Source of the DNA: Morinoia aosen
Lineage: Eukaryota > Arthropoda > Malacostraca > Amphipoda > Talitridae
Assembly: GCA_030386875.1 (NCBI GenBank)
Contig: CM059575.1
Span: forward strand, 19,492,293-19,556,292
Direction of reading: 5' to 3'
Length of the DNA: 64,000 nucleotides
Positions within the stretch are counted from its first letter, which is position 1. Each line of letters starts with the position of its first letter. Made by a program: the position numbers and the translations under genes. Shown here piece by piece: positions 34,848 through 46,130 of this stretch. The notes under the pieces were generated by a model. It was not told where the DNA came from. It saw only the letters and a program-made list of their open reading frames with translations, and ran no database searches.

Positions 34848-35855
34848 TTACCAGACTCGCTTGCAGGTGCAGGTTCGGGCCTCTGTTACCAGAGGACGAT
34901 GCTCCTCTCGCCCACTCAGTACTCTCTCCAAAAGCTCCAGGATTGCCTGCACCTGTCTCCGTAACTCTAAAAAAGGAGTCGCATTCTCCAAATTTAGAAG
35001 ATCAGTCCTGTCCGACCCAAGGCTCGGCACAGTCACTGCAGGCGGAGGAACTCCAAAAACCTCAACTCCGCGGCCGCTCACGGCCTCTCCAAAAGAGATT
35101 CTCGCAGGTGGAGGCGTGCCAACAGCATTCGGAGTCACCTCACTACCCACCGCGTTGGCAGCTTCTCTGACTTTTATTCCCGCCGGATGGAGGAACTTGC
35201 ACTGTTTCCTGGGGCAATTCAGACCTTCCACCGCTTTCCAACACAAGGGTGGATGGAAGTACTCACATTTCCGGCCTTTGCTGCATCCCTCCTCCAGTTT
35301 TCCCCCAAACTTCGCGAATTTACAACACACCTTGGGGTGTGAGAACTCACAACCTTCCCCCCTTCTGCCATGCTTACACTCTCTCCTCAGGAAGTGCCTA
35401 CACACTTTAGGTCTAGCTTTAGAGAGCCCAGTGGCCGGCAAAGCCTTAGCTGGTTCAGGCACAAACACCGCCGCCGTAACCTCCCCTTCCGGCACCATCA
35501 GCGAATCATCCGACACAGATCCAGATCCATGGCCCGGTGTCAGAGGAGCAGGAGGACACTCGACGACGACGGATGGGGCGGGAGTCCCAGAACCGGCATT
35601 CCCCGCCCTCAGCTGCCTCTCAATTCGGGAAGTCATGACGACAAACTCCTCGCCGCACCTTTTCACGACACACGTCTCACACTTGAATTTGCTGCGGGAG
35701 GTCTCCAACCATACCAGGTGGTTCACTGGCAGGCCGGAACACCTCAAGTGGACAAAGACTCCGCAGTCCGCACACTTGAGGGCCGATCCCCCCAACTCCT
35801 CCCCGCACAGCCCACAGCACGTCCCACTCGGGACAGAGTGATACATGGCACTCAT
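34848..35855 (-). CDS. LINE ORF1: PHD finger plus three CCCH zinc fingers
   Basis: 335 residues. The N-terminus is a canonical C4HC3 PHD finger: C14-C17, C28-C31, H36-C39, C59-C62. A Pro/Gly/Ser/Val-rich linker (about 85-147) follows. Then come three CCCH-type fingers: C152-x7-C160-x8-C169-x3-H173; C178-x12-C191-x5-C197-x3-H201; C205-x8-C214-x4-C219-x3-H223. The C-terminal part (about 280-320) is Leu/Glu-rich (LELRRQVQAILELLERVL), a likely coiled coil for multimerisation. PHD-containing ORF1 proteins are known in CR1-like LINEs. The triple CCCH block presumably binds the element RNA. The ORF ends TAA just before the ORF2 frame. Confidence 0.9.
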   Translation of the reverse strand: MSAMYHSVPSGTCCGLCGEELGGSALKCADCGVFVHLRCSGLPVNHLVWLETSRSKFKCETCVVKRCGEEFVVMTSRIERQLRAGNAGSGTPAPSVVVECPPAPLTPGHGSGSVSDDSLMVPEGEVTAAVFVPEPAKALPATGLSKARPKVCRHFLRRECKHGRRGEGCEFSHPKVCCKFAKFGGKLEEGCSKGRKCEYFHPPLCWKAVEGLNCPRKQCKFLHPAGIKVREAANAVGSEVTPNAVGTPPPARISFGEAVSGRGVEVFGVPPPAVTVPSLGSDRTDLLNLENATPFLELRRQVQAILELLERVLSGREEHRPLVTEARTCTCKRVW

Positions 35856-35880
35856 TTATTTAAAACGTTTTTTAAAAATT

Positions 35881-36026
35881 AGTAAAACGTGGTAGAGGGA
35901 ACAGTGAAAGTACGTTAGAGACGTGCAGGCTCGCAAACAAAATCCTGTAAAGCCTGGGTTGACCTGAAAAACACTTTACCAGCCACGTCTCCCGCCAGTA
36001 AAACGTGGTAAAGGGAACAGTGAAAA
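35881..36026 (-). repeat. Duplicated 5' UTR segment of the LINE
   Basis: AGTAAAACGTGGTARAGGG plus AACAGTGAAA occurs at 35881 and again at 35997, 116 bp apart, with one substitution. This suggests a 1.25-copy 5' UTR monomer, as in LINEs that renew their promoter by tandem units. Confidence 0.75.
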
Positions 36027-38876
36027 TTCCCATTTACTGTTGTTTTACTGCCATTTACTGTTGTTTTTTGTGCAGCTGCGAACTGTTACCCCACTAAAAA
36101 CAGAGCACTTTTACCTCACACATTGCCATTTACTGTTGTTTTGTGATGCATGCAGCTGCGAACTGTTACCCCACTAACAACAGAGCTCTTTAACCTCACA
36201 CATTGCCATTTACTGTTGTTTTGTGTGCAGCTGCGAACTGTCACCCCACTAACAACAGAGCACTTTTACCTCACACATTGCCATTTAATGTTGTTTTATG
36301 TGCAGCTGCGCTGCTGCGAACTGTTACTCCACTAACAACAGAGCACTTTTGCCCCACACATTGATGTAAATTGTAGCATTATGGACAGGTGCGAACTGCT
36401 GCCATGCAAACAACTGTAAATTGTCGCCCTGTAAACAGCTGTAAAGTATAACTTTAAAAACTGCTCTAATCTGTTTATTTATTACTACTTTATATACATC
36501 TGCAAACTGTTGCCTCTCGACAGCCGTAAAATGTTTTAATAAGACGGTTGGGTGTTGTTGCCTTCAACAGCTCAATATTTTTTAAAGAACAGCTGTGAAT
36601 TATTATTCCACGAACATTTGCAAACTGCTATTATGCAGCCCGCTGCAACTGTTACTTTAAAAACAGCTGCTAACCATTGTTGCCACATAAACAGTTGTAA
36701 ATTGTCGTCATACGAACTGTTATAAATTGCTACCAAAGAAATAGCTGTAAATTGTTTCCATATTTCCAAACAAACAGTCGTTAATTGTTGCAATACAAAA
36801 AGTTATCAATTGTTACCATACAAAGAGCTGTAAACTGCTGCCATACAAATAGCTGTAAACTGCTGCCATACAAACAGCTGTAAACTGCTGCCATACAAAC
36901 AGCTGTAAACTGCTGCCATACAAACAGCTGTAAACTGCTGCCATGCAAACAGCTATAAACTGCTACCATGCAAACAGCTGTAAACTGCTGCCATACAAAC
37001 AACTGTAAACTGCTGCCATACAAACAACTGTAAACTGCTGCCATACAAACAGCTGTAAACTGCTGCCATGCAAACAGCTATAAACTGCTACCATGCAAAC
37101 AGCTGTAAACTGCTGCCATACAAACAACTGTAAACTGCTGCCATACAAACAGCTGTAAACTACTGTCATACAAACTGCAGTAAACGACTGCCATACAAAC
37201 TGCTGTAAACTACTGCCATTCAAACAGCTGTAAACTGCTGCCATTCAAACAGCTGTAAACTGCTGCCATACAAACAGCTGTAAACTACTGCCATACAAAC
37301 AGCTGTAAGCTACTGCCATACAAACAGCTGTAAACTACTGTCATACAAACGGCAGTAAACGACTGCCTTACAAACTGCTGTAAGCTGTTGCTATACAAAC
37401 AGCTGTAAACTACTGCCATACAAACAGCTGTAAACTACTGCCATTCAAACAGCTGTAAACTGCTGTCATATAAACAGCTCTAAACTACTGCCATACAAAC
37501 TGCTGTAAACTACTGCCATTCAAACAGCTGTAAACTGCTGCCATACAAACAGCTGTAAGCTACTGTCATACAAACAGCTGTAAACTACTGCCATACAAAC
37601 AGCTGTAAACTACTGTCATTCAAACAGCTGTAAACTGCTGCCATACAAACAGCTGTAAGCTACTTTCATACAAACAGCTGTAAACTACTGCCATACAAAC
37701 AGCTGTAAACTACTGTCATACAAACAGCTGTAAACTATTGCCATACAAACAGCTGTAAGCTACTGTCGTACAAACAGCTGTAAACTACTGCCATACAAAA
37801 TGTTGTAAACTACTGCCATTCAAACAGCCGTAAACTGCTGCCATACAAACAGCTGTAAACTACTGCTATTCAAACAGCTGTAAGCTGTTGCTATACAAAC
37901 AGCTGTAAACTACTGCCATACAAACAGCTGTAAGCTACTGCCATACAAACAGCTGTAAGCTACTGCCATACAAACAGCTTTAAACTGCTGTCATACAAAC
38001 AGCTGTAAACTACTGCCCTTCAAAAAGCTGTAAGCTGCTGCCATATAAACTGCTGTAAACTACTGCCATTCAAACAGCTGTAAACTGGTGTCATACAAAC
38101 AGCTGTAAACTACTGCCATTCAAACAGCTGTAAACTATTGCCATACAAACAGCTGTAAGCTACTGTCATACAAACAGCTGTCTGCCATACAAAATGTTGT
38201 AAACTACTGCCATTCAAACAGCCGTAAATTGCTGCCATACAAACTGCTGTAAACTACTGCCATTCAAACAGCTGTAAACTGGTGTCATACAAACAGCTGT
38301 AAACTACTGCCATTCAAACAGCCGTAAATTGCTGCCATATAAACTGCTGTAAACTACTGCCATTCAAACAGCTGTAAACTGGTGTCATACAAACAGCTGT
38401 AAACTACTGCCATTCAAACAGCTGTAAACTATTGCCATACAAACAGCTGTAAGCTACTGTCATACAAACAGCTGTCTGCCATACAAAATGTTGTAAACTA
38501 CTGCCATTCAAACAGCTGTAAACTGCTGCCATACAAACTGCTGTAAACTACTGCCATTCAAACAGCTGTAAACTGCTGCCATACAAACTGCTGTAAACTA
38601 CTGCCATTCAAACAGCTGTAAACTGCTGCCATACAAACAGCTGTAAGCTACTGCCATACAAACAGCTTTAAACTGCTGTCATACAAACAGCTGTAAACTA
38701 CTGCCCTTCAAACAGCTGTAAACTGCTGCCATATAAACTGCTGTAAACTACTGCCATTCAAACAGCTGTAAACTGGTGTCATTCAAACAGCTGTAAACTA
38801 CTGCCATTCAAACAGCTGTAAACTGCTGCCATTCAAACAGCTGTAAACTGCTGCCATACAAACAGCTGTAAACTAT
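36027..38876. repeat. 75-bp repeat grading into a 25-bp minisatellite, about 100 copies
   Basis: 36027-36365 continues the 75-bp unit. From about 36380 the period becomes 25 bp with cores CTGCCATACAAAC and AGCTGTAAACT. The two units share GCTG..AACTG..CC..AACA spacing, so the 75-mer is probably a diverged trimer. Higher-order copies exist: an interrupted unit AGCTGTCTGCCATACAAAAT occurs near 38176 and 38470, about 295 bp apart. Frames of up to 93 codons on the - strand are artefacts. Confidence 0.95.
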
Positions 38877-39254
38877 TTGAAAATAAACCCACATCAAACA
38901 CACCTCTCGATGGAGTTAACATTAGGTCGGCAGCTAAAGCGTACATGTCTATCACTTGTTTTTACTTCTGTTTGTACCCACAAATGAGTTCGAATCATTT
39001 ATTGGTATAAATCATGCTCTAGCCTCGCTTTTTCATTCACATTCTATTGAAAACATACATGAAAAATGAAAAAAACAACATAAACATACAAATGATTCTT
39101 ATGATTCTTCTAAATTTTAAATTTCGAATACATAGATCAAACACGTTTTTTCATTTTCACCTGAATTAACAATACTTGACGAGCATTTACATTTTTCTCC
39201 GATCCAGTGCCTGCTCGTATTTCAGCTCCCTAAATGCCGTCTTTTAAAGCTCAC

Positions 39255-39308
39255 CTCCTCGCTCTCATCCGAGTCCGCACCGGACTCTTCGGTAACCTCG
39301 GGCGCCAT
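39255..39308 (-). CDS. ZnT-type transporter, first coding exon 1
   Basis: ATG at 39308 opens MAPEVTEESGADSDESEE, an acidic 18-residue cytosolic N-terminus, followed by a full-consensus GAG/GTGAGC donor in phase 0. The start context (A at -3, G at +4) is good, and the upstream GC-rich 60 bases look like a 5' UTR. Its assignment to this gene rests on strand, phase, position and absence of any other partner. No transcript evidence is available, and the 9.5-kb distance leaves room for doubt. Confidence 0.6.
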
Positions 39309-39362
39309 TATCTCTTCTGCTGACCGCCGCTGGGATGCGCTCAGAGCTTATGTCGCGTTGCC

Positions 39363-39367
39363 ACTGA
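39363..39367 (-). promoter_or_regulatory. Candidate arthropod initiator TCAGT
   Basis: TCAGT on the - strand lies 55 bases upstream of the proposed ATG. TCAGT is the common arthropod initiator core. An ATATATA tract lies about 65 bases further upstream, too distant to be a normal TATA box for it. Weak evidence on its own. Confidence 0.3.
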
Positions 39368-42300
39368 CGATGAAAGCGAAGTGATCAGACGTTTATGAAG
39401 ACCACCTGTTGGTTCAAGCTGCTCGTAAACGTATATATGGTGCTCACGAAAAATGTTTTCACTGATTTTCAACATTCATAATGCGATATAAACGTACGGA
39501 TGATCCGTTAGGTTAATTTTAGTATGCTGGTTTAGTTTTGATTAACATGGTAGAGTAATAGTGTGTCATGGATCGAAAAATTCAGCAAATATATTCTTCG
39601 TGGACAACCAGTGTAATGAAATTTGTGGAAATATTCTGAACTAAATGTGCGTTTTTTAACAGATTGAATTTACTATACACCGCGAGTGCATTTTAAAAAC
39701 TTCTTTATGTTATTACTGAGAGCAGCGTGTTGAATTTTCCACATGTATTTACTGAAAGCTATGTTGACGGTTACAAACAAGCAAACAACCAAGTAAAAAA
39801 ATGTAAAAAATGTAATAATTAAATTTTATAAATAGATTGATATCAAGCATCAAAGTAAGCGACACTGGGAAAACATTAAAGCCAAGAAAAACCAAGTATG
39901 AAAGCAAAGCGCTAGCCGAGTGTTCACTTGAATGAGGTTCCTATGTCAGTCACATTGCCCTGCAGATCGCACAGCCTCCCTTGGCGTGTACCGCACTCAT
40001 GCATCAATCAAATGTTGTGTACTATGTGTCTGACGAACATAAATAAGCATAAGAGTTCACTTTTATTCTTCAACTAAATGAAATCATGTGCATGGAGACG
40101 CTATTGTTCAAATGATAATGGTTTTCCTGCAAAAACAGATGATCGATGGCATCGATCATTATGGTCTGTTGCTTCGATCGTTGTACGCCAATACAGAAGT
40201 TGTTTTCACTCATTCAGCTATGTTATTTACAACCTCTTTTAGCGTGTGCTTTTATTCATCAGCATTTTAACATGAAATGAAATGACTGAAAATTATCAAT
40301 TATCAGCCCAGCCAGAGCTCCAGTTGTTCGCTGATTTTTCACTTTGAGTTATTTTCTACTTGCACATTTCATTATCATATTTAATTCATCAGGCTGTAGT
40401 ACATTTCGTCTCTCTTTCATATTTCGGCTCTATACAAGAGAAATTTTCGAACCAGGTAAAGTTGACCTTCAGAGATATTCTGATTGTAATTAATTAGGCA
40501 AACAGACTGACAAACGTGAGCGTCTTTTCAAAGAACCCATTAAATTTTCCTTTGTTGATTCGGTATGACTTTGTTCTTTTTCTTCGAACGACCATTTAGA
40601 GATAGATAATTCGATGCCCTGATTTAAAATGGCCTGAGTGTGCATTACTCAATATGTGCACTGAACATCACCTGGACACTCGCTCGGAATGCGCCTTCGG
40701 TGATGCGCTTTATAAGGAATAAGAAAGAAAAAGTTACCTTCAAATGCTTATTCACTGTAGCAATCCATGGTAAATACATACCTTAATATTGAGAATAAAT
40801 AAACAAAATTATGAGGATCTACTTGCGATTCTAGAGACATAAATACTTTAAACATTGATTTTATGGATTATTTCGTCCAGTACGCAATATTATTTGATTG
40901 AAGTATGGAATACATGAGTCTTGAATAAATTTTTGAGCAAATGATCCATTTTATCATATTCTTTTCTTTGCCTCACATATATATGAACATTAGTTCTTTA
41001 CCTCACATTGATGCGTTTACATGTTCTTCATTTATCATTGGTACCCACACTTAACCTCATTCTGAAATATGAAAATCTTTCTTACAATTAAAATGAGCAC
41101 CGTAGAAAAAAAGGGTGCGAGCAACTTTTACCTCTTTCCACAGCGCCAATTACATTGAAACATTCGTTCGGAGCTTAGCTCATTAGCCGAATTCGGGACA
41201 TACAACTCTCGCTCCAGTCGAGCGTGGAATGCTCTGCAATATTTAATATGGTCATCGAAAATCACTGGCAGCATGCAACTCTCCTTAAATATATTTGCAT
41301 GCTCTCAGTATGTCGGACAAATTCTCACTGATAATTTTGATTAGTATTCCGTGTGTACGTCTGATTTTGAATGCTATCTCAAAGACTCATGTAGGATGTG
41401 AGAGATTTGATTCGAGACTATATAACACAATTTGAAGGCTGTAAATTTGTAGATATAAAAAATAGAAATGTATAAAACTGGGTTTGAGAAAACAAGTTCT
41501 ACATTACACAAATCTCAGTAAACTTGGTTCCAACTTCCCTAATCATCATTTATTCATTGAGGAATTAATTGAAGATATAGATTTTTACTAACTAATTGTT
41601 CTGTAGATTGTTCTGTAAATTTCTACTTTGCTTCATCACCATTACCTCATTCAAATATTAAATTATCATATTTGTATTGGCGTTCGTAAATAACTCAAAC
41701 CTACCCAGATAGAGAAGAGAAAGTTTTTATTAGCTCACACTAGTGAACGTGAGAGTATAATTTAGTGGTAGTACTTACATGTGTTCAGGGAAGTCTTTCT
41801 CTTCGTATCCAAACCCAGCTGATTGAATCAACTTAATTTTTTGTTACACCTTACAAGTAACTTCTGTGACCGCATACGTCAAATACAAGTCTTGTGATCG
41901 CGTGCGTCATACACAGGTCTTGTGATCACATGCGCCATACACAGCTTGCATTATCACAGGCGTCATACACAGGTTTGATGCTCACCGGTATCGTACAGAG
42001 TTCTTCCGATCGGTGCGTCATACCCAGGTCTTGTGATCGCGTGCATCAGAACGCGACTGACGATCACCAGGAAGTGCGATCGTGCTCGTCGCTGCTGCCT
42101 GACGATCATCCTTCAGTCAGAGTCAACGACATGATCGGATTATTAGGCGTACATACATCCATACATAAATGCAATAAATATCTGTACATACATACATACC
42201 ACATGTAGAAAGAGAGCGCAGAGTGCACTAGATCATTCCACATGAAGAGCAAGTACGCGCTCGAGTGAAGAGTTTTAAAGACAAATAAATAGTTATCTCG

Positions 42301-44025
42301 CATGCCACATTTGCAGTGTACCGGCGGAATGCGCCGCACGTCCGAACGTTTCAGAGCAAGTTTCTTCTCCGGGAAGTTCGTTACGATGCAGAATTTTAGT
42401 CGAGAAAAAGCAGCCGAAAACGATCTTTCCGACTCATTTAGAAAACAACGAGAGATAATACCTGCAAACAGCATCTTCAAATTCTGTTATTTCGTGTTTA
42501 TAATATGATTTTCTCAGTGTTAGATAGTTAGGGCGGCGAATCCAAGTTGGGCGGCAAGTTGTTGATTATTTAGGTGGGCGAGTCCTGTTTCGGCCCGATT
42601 TGGGAATTATTTAGATTGGTCCTTCTTGTGAGCCACCTTCAATATTTCCCTATTTTAGGGTTCTGAGGGCCGTAATTTCAGAGGCTTTTATTCCGGAGAA
42701 TCTTCCTGGTTTTTCAGGGATAAGAGAAGAGTTAGGTTCTGCTGACTTAATTAATTTTATTGAGTTGGGGATTGCCCACAGGTTTTTTAGGATGCGAATA
42801 TTTTCCAGCAGTTCTTGTAGTTTTTCTCCGGTAGAGTTTTTGAGGATGTCGAGCCGTTTTTTCAAGCGTCGAATTTTTGAGCCGAAGGCAAAATCGAGCT
42901 AATGAGTTTTTCGCGCTGGTAATACAGGATTCGGAAGTTTAAGAGCCGAAATGAAATTCAAGCTACGAGCTAATCAAGCTTCGAGGTTTTCGAGCCGAAC
43001 GAATTCTAGCTAAGGAGTTTTTTTGTTTTCGTATTCAAGTTTTCTTCTTAGTTTTGCGATTGAAGTTTTTCTTCTCAAGTATTTATTTTTGAATTATTGA
43101 GGATCGTGATGGAAGTAGGTTTCTCAAGTATCTGTGATACGAGAGTTCAGTTATGCGGGGAGGATTATTTTCTCTCCTATTAAATTTCATAGGCACTAGT
43201 CGACATATTTGCTTCTGGCCTAACACTCAGACATGAAAACTATGAACAAACATCTAACTTTTTAGACGCAGAGCACTCTAAATTCTTGATTCCCGTAACC
43301 ACTCAGTCTACACGTATCTCGTGAGGCTCTGTCATGTTTTTTTATATTTTGTTCTTCACATACCCAACTTAGTTCCTTACTGGGATGCCAACTTCTGATT
43401 GAAAAAATACTTTCCGGTATTTATATTTGAAAGCATTATTTTTACCACCTAAGTCCCACAACAGGGTGTCGGTGATATCAATGCATGCATGAAGTAAATG
43501 CAACTAAAATGCAAAATACGTCAGTAATCTCCTCCGCTTAAACATTATTAATCAACAATCCATTAATATAACAAAACTTGAAAATGCACTTCAAAAAGTG
43601 CTGTGAAAACTGTTCATAATCTACATATGTTGCCCGATCATCACAAGTGCGAGTACGCTGCAACGTCAACAAAAGCCTTGGATTACTCGAGGCATCTTTA
43701 TAAAATTGAAAAACCTCAAGCATGCTTCACATGTGCAAATAACTCGTTACTCTTGGTAGCTTAGAAGCCAGGCCTTTAGAATCATGCCATCATCTTTAAA
43801 CCGAATATTTTGGTGACGATATTTGAACGATGCATTCTTGATTTTTAAATAAAAATTACAAGTCGAATGTTTTTTAACTACGTCAATACATTCTACGACA
43901 ATATGAACTTTAAAATCGAAGAAGAAAAGCAGGAAATATAATTCTTTGACACTCTTGCCCAGCTTAACGAGACAAATTTGTCGACAAGCATTGGCAGAAG
44001 CCATTCCCTAGTGGCCTGGGAACTA
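39368..44025. other. Intergenic DNA, no gene supported
   Basis: AT-rich sequence upstream of the transporter gene. It contains a short decayed repeat at 41888-42052 and a stretch at 42530-43080 with recurring GAGCCGAA and CGAGCTAA words that may be an old element fragment. A 71-codon - strand frame at 42650-42865 is Leu/Lys/Glu-rich, but I cannot assign it. Confidence 0.45.
41888..42052. repeat. Degenerate 27-bp repeat, about 6 copies
   Basis: Copies contain CTTGTGATCRC, RTGCGYCATACACAG with many substitutions. The array is short and strongly diverged compared with the other minisatellites in the window. Confidence 0.75.
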
Positions 44026-44859
44026 TACCATTTTCAGGACTATTTCACACAAACGAGATTCAATATCACACAAGCGGGTAAACAAATTCCCTCAAACGAA
44101 ATTCAATTTCACACAAAAAATCAATGTCACACAAGTGTTATATTGTATTATTTTAAAACCTATTTCACTTCTTTATATTATGTATAGTATTTTGCAAATA
44201 TGCATAGCCTCTTTTGCTTCGTTTAAGTCAATATCATTTAAAAATTAAATGATTAATATATTATTTAAAATCGGATCATGGAGCGCCGAGTTGAAAACCG
44301 TGACACAGAAACTGACGTTTTGCTTCATTAGTATAGATGCCAAAGCCAATTTTCATCGAAGTAAAAGCAATGGGTTCTTGAAAACCAGTGAGGATATATA
44401 AATGGTAATATTTTTACACATAAAATAATTTTTATTCATCTAAAGGGATTATATGTTTAAAAAATCCAAAATAATTGATTCATAAATATTTTTTTTGAAT
44501 GATGATTTTCATAAATTTTATATAACTCATATAATTAAAAGCGCCGATTCTCTTATGCAAGACTTGTGCAGTATCTCACAATGACAGAAGAAAATACACG
44601 TAAAATAAGCACATGCTTGTATTCCTAATGACAGCCATCTGAAAGAAACTTTGTATATTATAAATTCAAATAAGTCATGAAACTATGCTTCCCTTTACAT
44701 ATCAATAAAAAGAATATTCACAATTAAAAAGGTTCAGTATGCAATATTAATAAACACTTGAAATCAATGATCTGTTTACACTGGGAAATTTGGCTTACAT
44801 GTCTAAAATTTCACTTACATTAAGTTTGAAACTAATTCAATCAAGTTCTTTCCAATTAT

Positions 44860-45730
44860 CCTGGTGCGTTACAGCTGGATAATATTTTTCTACACTCTCG
44901 CAAATTTTGCAAGCATCCTTCCAGATATTTTCCCAACAGCCGCCACCGCAACCTCACCAAGTACACACCTGCGTTGTTTCTTAATTCCAGTTTCTTCAGC
45001 ACGCTCTACATCCAGAATTCACGCCTCCTCTGGTGCATGTTCTGTTTAATGTTGCTTTTGAGAACACACCAAACAAGTTCTCTTGGATTTTAAAGGTAAA
45101 AATACGGAGCAAGGTGAAGCCATTGCACATTTCTGTGTTCTGCAACTGACTCCACACGTGCATGATAAGGAGCAATGTAAATTATTAATGTTGGCTCCTC
45201 TATCCTTTGAACAATACATATCTCGATTAGTTCTTCGATTTATTTATTAGAATTTTCAAATTTGAAGGCTCCTCGTCGTGCTGTGAAATGAAGCGTCCTT
45301 GAATCAGTCATTGCTCCTATGCAGGGCAGATTTGCACCATCACTGCTAGGTAGTACTACCAAGGATCTTGCTCCAATTTTAAATCTCTCTTCTTTCCGAC
45401 GACGATTCAGATTCGTATCTTCAATCTAATATAATATTCTTCCGTTTGATCGAGCCTGACACAAATTTTCCAAGTATTGTGGTCTGTCAATTTTGCAATC
45501 AAAATCATTGACATTGTAAAGCATTGGATTCGCATTTTTCAAGGAAATCAGTAGACCATCTAACCAATTCTTCACCGCGGCAATAATGTACTGTACATAC
45601 AAATTTATTGAATCTACTCATTACAATTGTGGTGAGTTTCGCAAGAGTTGTTGATGGATATTTCTCAATATAATCGACGATGCAGTTAATTATTTGCCCT
45701 GTTATTTTGGTCTCTGATCCTCCCTTTTTC
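44860..45730 (-). pseudogene. Tc1/mariner (IS630)-group transposase pseudogene
   Basis: The - strand gives GQIINCIVDYIEKYPSTT (helix-turn-helix side), NWLDGLLISLKNANPM, QYLENLCQARSNGRILY-stop-IEDTNLN (the first catalytic Asp block, normally ..DE(T/S)), KIGARSLVVLPSSDGAN, LHFTARRGAFKFEN, PTLIIYIAPYHARVES (normally DNAPYH; the second Asp is lost), LHLAPYFYL-stop-NPRELVWCVLKS (third acidic block, E kept) and a C-terminal tail ending near 44865. In-frame stops at about 45430, 45240 and 45085 and a frameshift near 45595 make it inactive. The + strand frame 45732-45926 is unrelated noise. Confidence 0.8.
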
Positions 45731-46130
45731 TTTGTCTCAGGCTGATCATTTCGTCTCTCATCAAAAGCTGCGCGAGGAAATCCCTAAATTTAAAAATTTC
45801 TCCCCAAATTTTTATAAAGTTCTCTCCAATTCTTATCTCAATGAAGGTCTCACAAAGTCTTCTTCTGACGTTCGGAGATATCTTAAACTGTTATATTTCG
45901 ATACGAAGTCTTTCTGCATGGGATAAAATCTTCAAAGGAATTTAAAACAATAAATCCTTGTTGGAACGGTGAAGTATATTTTCAAAATTTGTTACTGAGT
46001 TACATGTGGAATGAAATATTTGCTTGTGTGAAATGAATTTTTTGCTTGTGTGGAATGAATTTTTGTGTGAAATTGTCTTTTCGTTTGTTTGAAATTGATT
46101 TTCGTTAGTGTAAAATGTATTTTCGTATGC

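Larger units (their letters stand above)
31789..36026 (-). mobile_element. CR1-group LINE with two open ORFs, inserted in a 75/25-bp array
   Basis: A non-LTR retrotransposon on the - strand, about 4.2 kb. It has a 5' UTR (36026-35856), ORF1 (35855-34848), ORF2 (34847 region to 31867) and a short 3' UTR ending in AC-CAAAAG-type repeats. Both flanks are the same 75-bp minisatellite. The right boundary is set by resumption of the unit at TACTGTTG (about 36027), the left where the unit breaks after CACATTGCC. No long poly(A) tail is present, as is usual in the CR1 group. Both ORFs read through without stops or frameshifts, so this copy may be young or active. Confidence 0.88.
29776..39254 (-). 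other. Intron 1 (about 9.5 kb)
   Basis: This intron links the first coding exon (donor GTGAGC after GAGGAG) to exon 2. Contents from the acceptor side: the 44-bp array; AT-rich sequence without features (30104-31560); the first part of a 75/25-bp array; a LINE inserted in it; then the rest of the array to 38876; and 380 bp of plain sequence next to the donor. Confidence 0.6.
13897..39308 (-). other. SLC30/ZnT-type cation-efflux transporter gene, 8 exons
   Basis: Eight exons (39308-39255, 29775-29653, 26523-26361, 24318-24162, 21174-20913, 19778-19686, 16277-16130, 14042-13897) join with matching phases to 1146 nt, giving 381 residues. The product has the layout of a cation diffusion facilitator, which exports zinc or manganese from cytosol to vesicles or outside the cell in exchange for protons. 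It has an acidic N-terminus, TM1-TM4, a serine/histidine-containing loop, TM5-TM6 and an alpha-beta C-terminal domain. TM2 and TM5 each contain HxxxD (HLLCD, HVYGD), the family's tetrahedral metal site. The His-rich cytosolic loop of many ZnT proteins is reduced to scattered His. I cannot say which ZnT subgroup. The gene spans 25.4 kb, mostly intronic repeats. Confidence 0.85.

Noticed and set aside
34447..35882. 464- and 170-codon + strand frames over the LINE
   Set aside because: They lie antisense to LINE ORF1/ORF2, whose zinc-finger, endonuclease and RT motifs are clear on the - strand.
42106..42480. 124-codon - strand frame
   Set aside because: No domain, signal or splice evidence; composition matches surrounding intergenic DNA.
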